A DNA stretch of 64,000 bases from the NCBI GenBank assembly GCA_037127255.1, contig JBANSL010000002.1, positions 38,087,392 to 38,151,391 of the forward strand. Direction: 5' to 3'. The notes beneath the pieces are model-generated. The model had not been told where the DNA came from, did not search any database, and was given only the letters and a program-made list of their open reading frames with translations. Positions 54,625 through 64,000 of the stretch are shown in pieces. Origin of the DNA: Persicaria tinctoria (taxonomy: Eukaryota; Streptophyta; Magnoliopsida; Caryophyllales; Polygonaceae). The first letter of the stretch is position 1; every line of letters begins with the position of its first letter. Both the position numbers and the translations under genes were made by a program.

Positions 54625-56503
54625 TGATGTCCATGTTTTGTGCCATGTTTTATATTGACTTTTATATCGATTTCTGTATACATTTCATGCATTTGGGTTA
54701 GAATAGTACATAATCTATGTAGTTTATGCTTATTTTCCAAATTATGGAGTCTACACTAGTTTTTGTTTAATTTCGGAGAAATCGGAAGCACTTTGGAGCT
54801 TAAAGGAAACTCATGAAGAAGCTAAGGATGGTGCAGCTGGAAGAAACGCCATTTTTCACCATTCATCGTTCTGAATCAAGCTTTGTTGTCTTCATGAAAG
54901 TTGTAGCACTCAAAAAGAGCTTTTCAACGCATGTTCATATGCGTCAGTCGGATGAACGAGGACTCGGGAAAGTGCATTTCAAGAACAGAGCAAGATGCTG
55001 AAAAAGTGGTCGATACCGACCAGACCTACTCGATATCGACCAGATTGTGGTCGAAAATCTCCAGATCGACTCGAATTGACTAGCAGACAAGAAGATAACT
55101 CGATATCGACCAGTTTTGGTGGATATCGACCAGAAGCCACTCGATATTCTTCCAGGAGCCGAGATCGAGTGAGATGAAGGGAATCCGAGAAGATAGCTCG
55201 ATATCGATCAAACTTGGTCGATATCGACCAACTGCTAGTGACGAGTATGAGGTCGATTCCGAGCTCTATCCTGATTCTGAGATGAAGATATTTCCAAGTG
55301 GAGGGTTCCTTGCACATGAAGACTTTAGATATTTTATCTTTTTATCTATCCTAAGGGTGGAACATTTAATTACCCTATAGGATTTACCTTGTTTACCTAA
55401 ATTAGATTTATTTATTTCCAAGTAGAATTATATCCTTAGATAGAAGATAGAGTTTCCTTACCTTGATTAGTAAGGATTAAAGCCTATAAATAAAGCCCAT
55501 GGGGCTAATTTTTCATTCATTCAAAGCTAGAGAGGAGAAGAGATAGCGAGTAGGAGAGAGAGAGTGGAGGCCAAGAGTTGTTGTGTCCTGCGAGAGCGGA
55601 TTTGGCTCCAGTCGGTTGTAAGCTCTGTTTAGTTTATTAATGCAATTTAGTTTTCTTTTATTATTGATGTCTTTTGCTATGATGAGGCGTGAGTAGTCGA
55701 CCTACTTCTAGGGTTGGGGTGAGCCCGGCGATAGCCATGTTGGTGGATTAGCGAATTGCGAAAGAAGGTACTTTATCTTATTTTATTCTATTTCTTGTGC
55801 TTCACCTTTGATTGAGAAATTGAAGAACTCATGTTGTGAAACTTGGGTAGTAATTGGGATTTCTATTCGGAAGATTATAAATTCTAATTATGAAAAGGAA
55901 TAGACACGATTAGGTTTATTTATCGAAATATTTCCATTCCTACTTGTCGGATTTGGTGAAAGCTTTCTCCTTTATCGATAAAGTTGCCATTTTTCGTGAT
56001 TTATGATTCTGCTTTCATGGTTATTGTCGTTGCAAACCCCGATCTTGGAAGTTTTCTTTTACATTGTTGATTTCGAAGTTTGCAATTCATTTCGTTACTG
56101 TTTTCTCCTCGAGTTCGACCAACCTTGGTCGACGTCGATAACTGATTCCCGATCGAGCAAGATCACTTTTGTTTCTGTCTCTGTAGGTTCCTCAACATCG
56201 ATGAAGTTCCTCGACTTCGACCACCTTCCTCGACATCGAGTAGGGTCCTCGAGATCGACCAACACCAGTGGCCTTGCTTGCTCGAATTCGACTGTGCCCG
56301 ACCCTTGTCGACCAGCGTTGGCCGAGGTCGAGTACTCTGCCCGTGAGATTCTTCCGCCACTTGAGACCCGCTGACGAGCTTCCTCGAGGATCGATCCTGA
56401 CTTCCTGTTGCTACATCGGGAGGGAGTCTTGCAATCATTTGCGTGGGCATAATGCGGTTTGATTTATTTTATTATATTTTGAACTCGATTTCCTCTTACA
56501 ACA
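54625..56503 (+). mobile_element. G1 3' LTR
   Basis: 1,879 bp, intact, TGATGTCCATG...CTTACAACA. TATA box at 55485..55492, palindromes at ~55005..55235 and 56115..56335. Confidence 0.9.
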
Positions 56504-56508
56504 ACTAC

Positions 56509-56805
56509 ATGTGTCGAGTGATGTACTTCTCTTCTTTTTTGCTCGATGTGTTGGTTCCAATCTCCTCTCAATCCCGAGTTGCTGTAGTCGACCTCGAGCT
56601 CTTTGACAGTTTTCTTCTCTTCTCCGATCTTCTCGTAAAGTGTCTCAATTTCTGCGAAATTAAACAGAAACTTGTGTAGATCTCCATAATTGGCAAATAA
56701 GCATAAACTACACAATTTCTGTATAAATCAAACCCAGAAATATGAAATGTATACATAAATCAATATGGATGTAAACGAAACTCATGGTTATTTGAGCGCA
56801 CATCA
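56509..56805 (-). mobile_element. G0 3' LTR, upper part (U3 start)
   Basis: Continues the G0 LTR beyond G1. On the minus strand the LTR starts TGATGTGCGCTC at 56805, next to the purine tract TTAAGTATGGGGTGT. Confidence 0.75.
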
Positions 56806-56840
56806 ACACCCCATACTTAAGCTTGCTTGTCCTCAAACGA
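56806..56840 (-). promoter_or_regulatory. G0: LTR-proximal AGGA hairpin and PPT
   Basis: On the minus strand GTTTG-AGGA-CAAGC, an imperfect stem, then AAGCTTAAGTATGGGGTGT before the 3' LTR. Confidence 0.65.
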
Positions 56841-57543
56841 TTCTTTTAATGGTCATACAGGGGAAGAAATAAAACTCTCAACATCATAGATTCATTCTTA
56901 TACGGTCCTGTAATCAATTACCATCCTCGTAAAGGTACTAATTTCACCAAATCCATGCATGTGAATAGAAGTAACATCTACACACAAAAGGAGGGTTATG
57001 CAAAAACAATTCATGAGTGATAAATCATTTAATAATCAAGAGGACTTTTATGCACATGGTGAAGAAAGGGTAAAAAGCAAAGTGGTGGGCTATTTTTGGG
57101 CAATGTGGTGCTAAATCCGGGGAGAATTCTTCAAACTTTCTTTCTTGCTTTAATGCACTTTCTCCCTTCATATGATATTCCACATCACTCGTCCTCTCAT
57201 AATTCACTCTTTGCTTTTTTCACTTATATGTTTTTACCTCTTTAACCTCAGCACTGCCTTCTCGCGAGTCGCAAACAAGGGTGTCATGAATGACCCCGGA
57301 TACTTAGTGCTTCGTTCTACTCACCTTGGTGTCCCATCTTGAGGAACTAACATTTCAACACAGACAAGGTCAATCTACCTTTATCTCCTGAGGTGATTGG
57401 ATTTTTTTTCTCTCATTAAATTTTCCATAATATGAATCATTCTCCTGCCAAACTTCAAACAATGATAACAACACAACAACCATATAATAATCTCCCTAAT
57501 ATGACATCAATTTCTCAACAATAGTCCCCGGATGGGTAATAAG

Positions 57544-58099
57544 CAATGTTCTAGAAAATGCTCGGCGGATGCTTTGCGGTGAGGTACCGCCAAGACGATT
57601 CGGCGGCCTTATTGGCGGATTCTTGTCGGTCAAAACGTTTTCTCAATATTTTCTCATATTTAGCCCATGTACTAGGACTAGAATACATATGATGTAATAA
57701 TTATTCATTTCTAAATTGTTTACAATCATTACATTAACAAAACATAAAACAATTAAATAAAGCAAATCACAACTACTTACTGATCACAATCAAACAAACT
57801 TACTTTTTCTATACAAATCAAGAAAAGTTATTGATATTCAATACTAATAGTCAAATATACAGACAATATACAGGTTATAGAGTATACTCGAATTCACAAA
57901 CAAGTCGATTAAGTATTGTTCAGCCTGTTGACCTCTGCTATGTTGTTCGAATTCACAAAGCACCATCCCTGCTGGCTACTATTCATAATAAATCAAGTAA
58001 TCACATAACACAATTTACAAATTCACAATTGTTGTTGTCCTGTTGTTTCTTAAGTTGTTCTGCAACTGCACTGCAAATCGTTCTTTCAATTGAGAGCGG

Positions 58100-58184
<85 letters not shown>

Positions 58185-58507
58185 CAAGCAGAGACGCCGA
58201 CAAAGACTGAAGAAGCCGAAGGGGCAATCAAATAACGATTCACAATTGCAAAAAAGGATTTGACAAAGAAAAGCCAAAAAGGCTTGATTTTTTTCCTAAT
58301 CCGTTTGGATCGCCACGACCATCCCGTCCCGCCAAGGCCGTCAAGACCCGTCCCGCGCCCGCCAAGCCTGCCAAACTCGCCTGTCACGGCCGCCAAGGCT
58401 TGCTTCCGCCAAGAATGCCTTGCCAAGGCCCATGTCATAGCGAGAGGTCACCGCCAACCGTCTTGGCGCCGTCTTGGCGGCCGCCAAGACCGAATTTTAG
58501 AACACTG
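57544..58507. mobile_element. hAT-type non-autonomous element in G0
   Basis: Ends CAATGTTCTAGAAAA and inverse CAGTGTTCTAAAA, TSD GTAATAAG (57536..57543 and 58508..58515). 964 bp. Subterminal regions are full of GGCGG and CCGCCAAG words facing each other. No transposase. Confidence 0.88.
58103..58182. repeat. (GA)40 microsatellite
   Basis: 80 bases of uninterrupted GA inside the hAT element. Open frames across it (poly Arg-Glu or Leu-Ser) are repeat artefacts. Confidence 0.95.
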
Positions 58508-58977
58508 GTAATAAGGTAAAGAAAAAGGCATTATTTAGATCATGTGGAGCGAAATATAAAATAAGGCACAATATGCCTTTGAGATGCATATAAGCATAGG
58601 TAAGGATAGAAATAAGGTAAGAATGTATGAAAAACAAAGTCCTCCGTCCTCTTATCATGCATATGTCAAAAGCAATATCAAATTTTACCTCATTTCATGG
58701 TTTTCAAGAAAATAATGCATTTCATTGTGACTTCCCTTTACTAGGCAATTTCATTTTATATCTCTAATGAATCTAATTTTGCATCGTCGAGTTCAATAAA
58801 AGCTTTCGTGACACTAATATAAAAAAATTGATGGGGGTGATAAAAATAAACTTTGGAAAATAACATGTAAGCATACATATGAATAAATAATTCCAAAGTA
58901 ACCATGCATGAGCAATTCGAGAAATATAATATGAATATAATAAAAGTAAGACTTTCCCCCACCCCATACTTAAATAT

Positions 58978-58995
58978 TACAGTGTCCTCACTGTA
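58978..58995 (-). promoter_or_regulatory. G0: internal AGGA hairpin
   Basis: TACAGTG-AGGA-CACTGTA followed on the minus strand by TTTAAGTATGGGGTGGGGG. Confidence 0.72.
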
Positions 58996-59084
58996 TAAAA
59001 ACAAGGGTAAAGAAAGAGGCTCACTAGACAGATGTGCAGATGCTCGGAACAATTTTTGAAAATTTTGCTGCAGGGTTAGTCGAT

Positions 59085-59205
59085 CTCGAGTAAGTTGGTT
59101 GACGTCGACTAAACTTACTCAATATTAAGTATGTGGGAACCTCAGGGTGGCCTCTCCTCGGCCACAAGCTCCTCTCCTCGATATATGTGGTCGACGTCGA
59201 GTACC
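59085..59205. repeat. Palindromes in the G0 interior
   Basis: TCGATCTCGAG, TTGACGTCGAC and GTCGACGTCGAG near 59091, 59099 and 59192. Further copies lie inside the ORF region at 59720..59965 (CGACATCGAG, CGACGTCGAG, CGATGTCGAG). Confidence 0.65.
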
Positions 59206-59443
59206 TTCTGCAGCTTCTTGTACCTACAATTTTTATTAGGAAGAAAAATAAAATCCACAAGAGCAATCCTAAAATAATGTTTAAAACAAAACCAAAAGTA
59301 TCTAAAACTCTAAAAATATTTGTCTTTGTTACAAGCTCTAGTTTTTATAGTCGCTAAGCCGACTTTTTTTTTTTCGCTCAAGGTGGCATCTACAGAGCCC
59401 ATGTGGCCTGGGCCTCGAATAAGATTCCATTCTTGTCCTTCAG

Positions 59444-60022
59444 CTATAATCCTCCGGAATGGATGTTGTGCATCGTGAAAGGTCCCATCTTCTTATGGTT
59501 GAATTTGTTGGGAAACAAATGATTCTTTGATTTCGAGACATACACCTTGTCTCCTACTTCGTATTCCTTTGGATCGTCATTGGAAACCCTGCATGATCTG
59601 ACATACCAAGGAAAACCTCTTCCATGTATGGATAAATCCTTTATTGAAATAGGGGAAGAGATGTCCTTACCTCGGGCTACCTTTGCAATTTTTTCATCGT
59701 TTAGCTTATGAGGTTCTGGTCGACATCGAGTAGGGTTACTCGACGTCGAGTACAATTCTACCTCTAGTGGATGACTCGATGCAGGAGAAGTCGATGAAGG
59801 CTTGAGGGTGTGGTCGATGTCGAGTAGCTCACTTGACGTCGAGTGAGTGTTGTCGATGTCGACCCCAAACATAGAATCTGGGACATAATGTGGCAAAATG
59901 TTAGTTGACGTCGACTTACCCTTGTCGACATTGAGTGGACTTTTTGTCTCCTCATTCAAGCTCGACATGATTTCCTCCACTTGGGCTTCCATAGCCCTCT
60001 TCTCCAGGTCTTCGGGGGTCAT
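59444..60022 (-). pseudogene. G0 ORF: linker plus integrase C-terminal remnant
   Basis: 192 codons on the minus strand. The N-terminal part (EDLEKRAMEAQVEEIMSSL) is followed by a Ser/Thr-rich linker that spans TCGA palindromes. The C-terminal part GDKVYVSKSKNHLFPNKF and GPFTMHNIHSGG resembles the tail of gypsy integrases (family pattern GDKV-LFPGKL-W-GPF). The integrase core is absent, so this is a deletion fusion, not a working enzyme. Confidence 0.6.
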
Positions 60023-60039
60023 TGTTCTTACCTTGGCCT

Positions 60040-60220
60040 ACCTTTGCATTTGATGTACCTATCTGAAATAGATTTTACCTCCATAGAACTTGTATGCATT
60101 TCAGTTTTATTAAAGGAATACTCAATTATCTCGTTGCTGATGGTGAATGTGAGCACTCTCTTCCTTACGCTTATATTGGCATCTACGGTTTCTAAAAAGG
60201 GTCTTGGTGTGGCTGCAGAA
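60040..60220 (-). pseudogene. G0 protease C-terminal remnant
   Basis: On the minus strand ATPRPFLETVDANISVRKRV and LTFTISNEIIEYSF correspond to the ILGRPFLATADANI/LTFTIGNE end of the G1 protease. Cut on its upstream side by T at 60221. Confidence 0.75.
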
Positions 60221-61408
60221 TGTCGTGACCTGTCTACAAAACCAAAAAGAATAACCCAAACCAACAACTCAACTAGCAAACTAGTAACTACTATAGTAGA
60301 ATAGTAAGGGGTCGATCCCACAGAGAGAATACCTTTCCTGTCTATCAAATCGCTATTAGAAAATGACAATATCAAAGAGTGATTGAATATCAAGGCAATT
60401 GAATATACCAAAAGTAATAATGGTGAATTGGTGATAATTATGAATGAGATAGTTTCCCCTACAATTCATCAACAATGGTTATGTTCTTAATCCTTGACTC
60501 TATTCTATCCTTCCTTATTTGATTCATCTAATGGCGTATCACTCCAACCCTAAGCAATTCAATAATATCAACGACACAAACAACCAAAGATAGGGGCACA
60601 ACTCCCTAACCCCAATTGGTATAATTGATAAAGTAGAATTGTCAAAGTCCTACACACCCAATCAATGCTTTTAGGGAATTAATTAGCTATGTTGTGCTAC
60701 TAATCCAATTAAATTGCAATGGTTAACCAAACCTTTAGCAAGAAAGCTAATTCCGTCAAGGTGTCCAATCAAGAGGGAATGGATGCAATCAATCAATAAC
60801 AAACAAAGACATTGAATCAATCAAACTCATAATAGATAAAAATTAAGTCTCACAAATCATATAACCATGTCTCCGAATTGCAGGCGAAACAAAAGAGGTT
60901 TAGTTCTTCATGGAAAGTCTTCCTCTCAATATCTCCATAAAGTTCTCTCTCAATTAGGTTTCTTCCCCGCAAAACTCCCACAATCTATCAAAGTCGGCCA
61001 AAACATAATAAAATACTTTTAACCTAATTAGTTTCCAAAAGACGGAATAGGAATCCCGTATCGGCACGGACGGCGGGCGTCGTGCATCAGGCAGCGGGCG
61101 CCTTCTGATCAGTAATGATCTTCTTCAATTTCTCACTTCCAAATCCAAGCTAACTTCCTCCACGCCTCTTCCTTGTCTTCTTCACATGTTTCCTCAGGTT
61201 CCTAGCTCTCCAAACTCTTCCTTGGCAAGCCATAGATGCGTCCTTCCAACGTCGACACATAAATCTGCAGAAAAGCATAAAAAGAGCGTAGATTCCAAAC
61301 TTGCAATACTCAACCCTACTGACTCGAACTACTCAAATAAACACGAAATAAGCTATCCTAAACTCACTAACAACTACCTATAATGCCTATATAAAATATG
61401 CATTATCA
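60221..61408 (-). mobile_element. T 3' LTR
   Basis: 1,188 bp on the minus strand from TGATAATGCATA (61408) to GGTCACGACA (60221). Contains GTGGGATCGACCCC, frequent in such LTRs. It lacks the TCGA-NN-TCGA swarm. Confidence 0.8.
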
Positions 61409-61446
61409 AACTTCCCCACACTTAAGCTTCGCTAGTCCTCGAGCGA
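61409..61446 (-). promoter_or_regulatory. T: LTR-proximal hairpin and PPT
   Basis: TCGCT-CGAGGACT-AGCGA on the minus strand, then AGCTTAAGTGTGGGGAAGTT before the LTR. Same AGGA core in a larger loop. Confidence 0.65.
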
Positions 61447-61833
61447 CCAATAAAAGCAACCTATACTTACGGATTCATCGAGCATGCCATAGCCTTACAA
61501 AAACAAACCCAAAACACAAACTTTCAAGAACCATAAGATAAAGTGACAAACATTGTCGCATGTATTTAATGATCAGAGCATTCAGAAGCAGAAATCATCC
61601 AACCTTACCAGGGACCTGTGTTTCACTCAAACTCATATGTGTTTAGGCTTTGAAGAACAATTCTCAACTCAATCCAAAATGCACTAAGCTCATAGAAATT
61701 GACAACAATATAATCAAATCACCACCGAACTGCCATTACTCGCGGAAAACCATAAAACTAAACAACTTGGCTCTAGATCTCACTTTTTTTTTCTTTTTCC
61801 TTTTTGTTTTCTCTTTCGGTCTTGTCGTATTCC

Positions 61834-62030
61834 TTACGTGAGTAGCAAACATGGGTGTCATGAATTGCCCCGATCTATCAACATCTTTTCACGCGAATTG
61901 CAAACATGGGTGCCATGAATGAACCCGATTACTCAATGATCAAGCTTTCTTTCTTAGTGGGTAGCTTTTGACACCGTTTTGTGCGAATCGTACCCATGTG
62001 TGTCATGCGCAAATCCGGTTACTAAGTGTC
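61834..62030 (-). repeat. Three copies of the conserved block in T
   Basis: Plus-strand units at about 61834..61880, 61889..61935 and 61971..62030 each read roughly CGNGARTNGCAAACATGGGTG then TCATGAAT..CCCGATNTACT, the same block found once in array A, G0 and G1. Confidence 0.65.
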
Positions 62031-62543
62031 TCAACCATTGCCACCTTATTTCACTCAAAACACTCAACAAGAAACTATAGCCAAATATAACCATAAAAGC
62101 ATAAAATTCCGCAAGCAACAAACATGTGAGTCGGCTTTGACAATAGCTAATGAAGTCAATATCAAGAGGTAGCAACATAAGGAGAATAAATCACACATAA
62201 AAGCGGAAGGAAATATATGATTCCAATAAGGCTAAAAAACAATCTCACAAGGGTCATATTGTGTAGGATTTCAATCATACTTCCATCTCGATCATACATG
62301 CTCAACTATATCACCAAATCATCCCTCATAAGCAAACATTTTCATAAAAACAAATAATGCTAGATACTTCAACTCTTTCGTAGGATTTACAAGTTCATAC
62401 CATCTAAAGGTCAAAGTTTCACTCAACCAGGATGGTGGTTCGAATAATGACGTATTAGACAAACAAGAAATAAATCCAAGGAAAAGACAAAAAATGTCTC
62501 TACAACCCATGAAGTCATAAAACATATCATAAAACCTCCTCCC

Positions 62544-62573
62544 CCACACTTAAAGATTGCATTGTCCTCAATG
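62544..62573 (-). promoter_or_regulatory. T: internal AGGA hairpin and purine tract
   Basis: CATTG-AGGA-CAATG on the minus strand, then CTTTAAGTGTGGGGGAGG. Confidence 0.7.
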
Positions 62574-62812
62574 TCGAAACACGAAGGACAATACATCAAA
62601 TGAAATAGAATGAAGTGTAAGGAAGGGAGCATACTCACTCACTGCGGCGGCGGCTGGAATGGGTAATACTGCTGGAACTGCTGGACGAATGTGTCGAAGC
62701 TGCTTTGAAGTCCGGAGATAGCACGGGGCGGCTCCTCCTGCCATTAGTACATCTCATCCTGGCGCTGGCGGATATCATGGTGGTAGCGCCTGAACTCCAC
62801 GCTCTGAGCCAA

Positions 62813-63514
62813 CTACAGCTGATGAACCTTATCCATCTGCTCAGAGTAGTGACCAGAAGAGGAAGAGGGGGCATAGCTCATATAAGTGTCAGAATCTGAA
62901 GGTTGAGCCCAGATAGACTCTCCTCTCACAAAGGTAGCAAGTGGGACATCCCACCCAACAACATCAACAGAGGCCACATCATCATCATCATCACCATACT
63001 TGTCAGTATCATTAGAAAGGTCCACAACTTCCGACGGTAAGTTGAAATCAACAATCGTCAGTCCAAGCGGAAGCTGAGCCGATAGACGAACAATATGGTC
63101 ACCCCTACATCCAGCATGCCAAATAAAAGGTATCTGATCACCCTCCATGTGCCTCATCCTCGTCAACATCTCCAAGGAGATGCGAGACTCTCCGTCCATA
63201 GACACTAACTCAGTCACTCTCACCCCGCAGCGCACAACAATTAGTGTGATCAATCCTCCAAACCCAATAGTCCTGGTATCTCTCTGAGCTCTCCCTATCA
63301 GCATGTCAGCACATGCATCCAAGAACAATCGAAGTCGGTTAGGAGTAACCTCCGCCTCGGGGGTCAAACAGTACATCGCCGCCCATGCCTTCAAGGAAAC
63401 CTTGTTCAGCTCGTTTTGCCCGAAGAATGTGTTGTTCAACCCCTTGTGGCAGAGTCGGTGCAGGATGGGTGATGGTATAGTTGTAGTTCCCTCCTCCACG
63501 GATCCAAGGAGCAC
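62813..63514 (-). pseudogene. Athila ORF1-like protein, C-terminal piece
   Basis: About 233 codons on the minus strand: LKAWAAMYCLTPEAEVTPNR, LFLDACADMLIGRAQRD, ELVSMDGESRISLEML and an acidic tail with DDDDD. This matches the plant Athila ORF1 family (located 3' of pol, function not established). A frame break near 63510 and a stop separate it from the piece at 63675..63926. Confidence 0.72.
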
Positions 63515-63674
63515 CAGTGGCAGCCTGTCAAGTCTCCGTCGGTAGGGGAATCATCATCATCCGACGCCTCCAGTTAGGAGTAGGAGGTCGAGTGATACCC
63601 AAATAACGTCTCAGCTGTGCAAAAGTCCTCATGTGTGTCCGTCTTAAAACAGTAAACTCAATTTGCTCTCTATC

Positions 63675-63926
63675 CTAAAAAATAACTAAAGTCGCCAAAA
63701 AATCTTGAATCAAATCCGGGTACGTCAGCCCATGCATAACAATAAAATGACCAAGGCCCCCATTCTTGAGAAGAGTAGCACATGGCCCTACTAGACCTAA
63801 GGCATCTAAGGGCGGATGATCGAAAAACTTAGTCGTCAAATATTTCCTAAGGCTAAGGTCATTCCATTTCTGTAACTGATCCCTATGTAGTGTACTCAAA
63901 GCAATCATGTTCGAAAATGACGTCAT
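63675..63926 (-). pseudogene. Athila ORF1-like protein, N-terminal piece
   Basis: KYLTTKFFDHPPLDALGLVG and NGGLGHFIVMHGLTYPDL are typical of the ORF1 family. Ends at TAG (63675). The same frame continues past this stop with FTVLRRTHMRTFAQLRRYLG to about 63550, before another stop and frameshift into the piece at 62813..63514. Confidence 0.72.
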
Positions 63927-64000
63927 AGTGATGAATTAAAGCAAAGGAATGAACAAACTTACGAAATCTGACAAAAAATCCTGACTTCTAGTGTAGTGGT

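Larger units (their letters stand above)
14676..56503 (+). mobile_element. G1: defective Athila-like gypsy element holding most of the nest
   Basis: Bounded by TGATGTCC...ACAACA LTRs and a perfect 5-bp TSD ACTAC (14671..14675 and 56504..56508). With later insertions removed, the 5' LTR is 1,881 bp and the 3' LTR (54625..56503) 1,879 bp. The interior has a tRNA-Asp-type PBS, gag in three pieces, a protease remnant, a long non-coding part with two hairpin/purine modules and a 3' LTR. No RT, RNase H or integrase is present, so it needed helper proteins in trans. Confidence 0.9.
13382..60220 (-). mobile_element. G0: outermost Athila/Tat-like LTR retrotransposon, with nested insertions
   Basis: Minus-strand element. 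Its 3' LTR is 13382..14675 plus 56509..56805 (split by G1). Then, moving up in coordinates: purine tract at 56806, non-coding interior, an integrase-tail ORF (59444..60022) and a protease remnant (60040..60220), where T interrupts it. Its own coding matter shows protease followed directly by an integrase C-terminal-like segment, so RT, RNase H and the integrase core are missing. The 5' LTR is outside the window or lost, so no TSD can be tested. Confidence 0.72.
61447..62812 (-). other. T non-coding interior
   Basis: Between the ORF1 region and PPT. Holds the triplicated block and internal hairpin module; otherwise no feature. Confidence 0.55.
60221..64000 (-). mobile_element. T: Athila-like element, 3' part only
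   Basis: Minus strand. 3' LTR 60221..61408, then PPT, non-coding interior and an Athila ORF1-type region, running off the window. The 5 bases before the LTR are CAGAA, so the other TSD copy should be CAGAA beyond 64000. Confidence 0.82.

Noticed and set aside
57831..58235. 134-codon frame with long Arg-Glu run
   Set aside because: Created by the (GA)40 microsatellite inside a hAT element.
62813..63926. Envelope-like gene in T
   Set aside because: The motifs fit the Athila ORF1 family at its usual place 3' of pol; no signal peptide or membrane span is visible in this part.

Overview
The window is nuclear DNA of a flowering plant, probably a eudicot. Evidence: one intron-rich plant gene (mitochondrial i-AAA protease FTSH4) on the minus strand at 3657..10719, several MITE families typical of plants, and plant LTR retrotransposons. 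Gypsy-type elements here prime from tRNA-Asp and a Copia element primes from initiator tRNA-Met. The species cannot be named from the sequence.

Layout. (1) 1..11771 is the gene-bearing part. FTSH4 has 7 coding exons that join in frame into 708 codons, and three of its introns each carry a MITE of a different superfamily. Two Mutator-like MITEs (1272..1846, 11061..11762) flank the locus. (2) 11772..13381 is mostly unassigned. (3) 13382..60220 is one deeply nested retrotransposon stack. (4) 60221..64000 is the 3' end of another Athila-like element (called T), minus strand, which continues past the window.

The stack, outside to inside, with target-site duplications (TSDs) read directly: G0 (minus strand, 13382..60220) has its 3' LTR split by G1 (plus strand, 14676..56503, TSD ACTAC). 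G1 contains an insertion in its 5' LTR (16452..19560) with a CACTA-like end, a tRNA relic, a hAT MITE and intron-bearing ferritin exons. It also contains solo LTR S (19914..21852, TSD TCTCA), Copia element C1 (22249..48460, TSD GAATG) and solo LTR S2 (52179..54342, TSD TTAAG). C1 contains solo LTR X (23916..35656, TSD AGATG) and the young non-autonomous element B (38143..45446, TSD CAAGG). X contains array A (24665..35284, TSD CTCGC), a three-LTR, two-interior tandem. Order of events: G0, then G1, then C1, then X, then A.

The gypsy-type elements G0, G1, A and B are all defective. They keep LTRs, a PBS where visible, remnants of gag, protease or the integrase tail, and long non-coding interiors. 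They share three cis-patterns that coding annotation does not explain: a hairpin with an AGGA loop followed by a purine-rich AAGTATGGGG-type tract, present twice per element; a conserved block around TCGCGAGTCGC and ATGACACCC; and a swarm of TCGA-NN-TCGA palindromes in the LTRs that extends into the gag-like coding region. The only intact host coding gene I can support is FTSH4.
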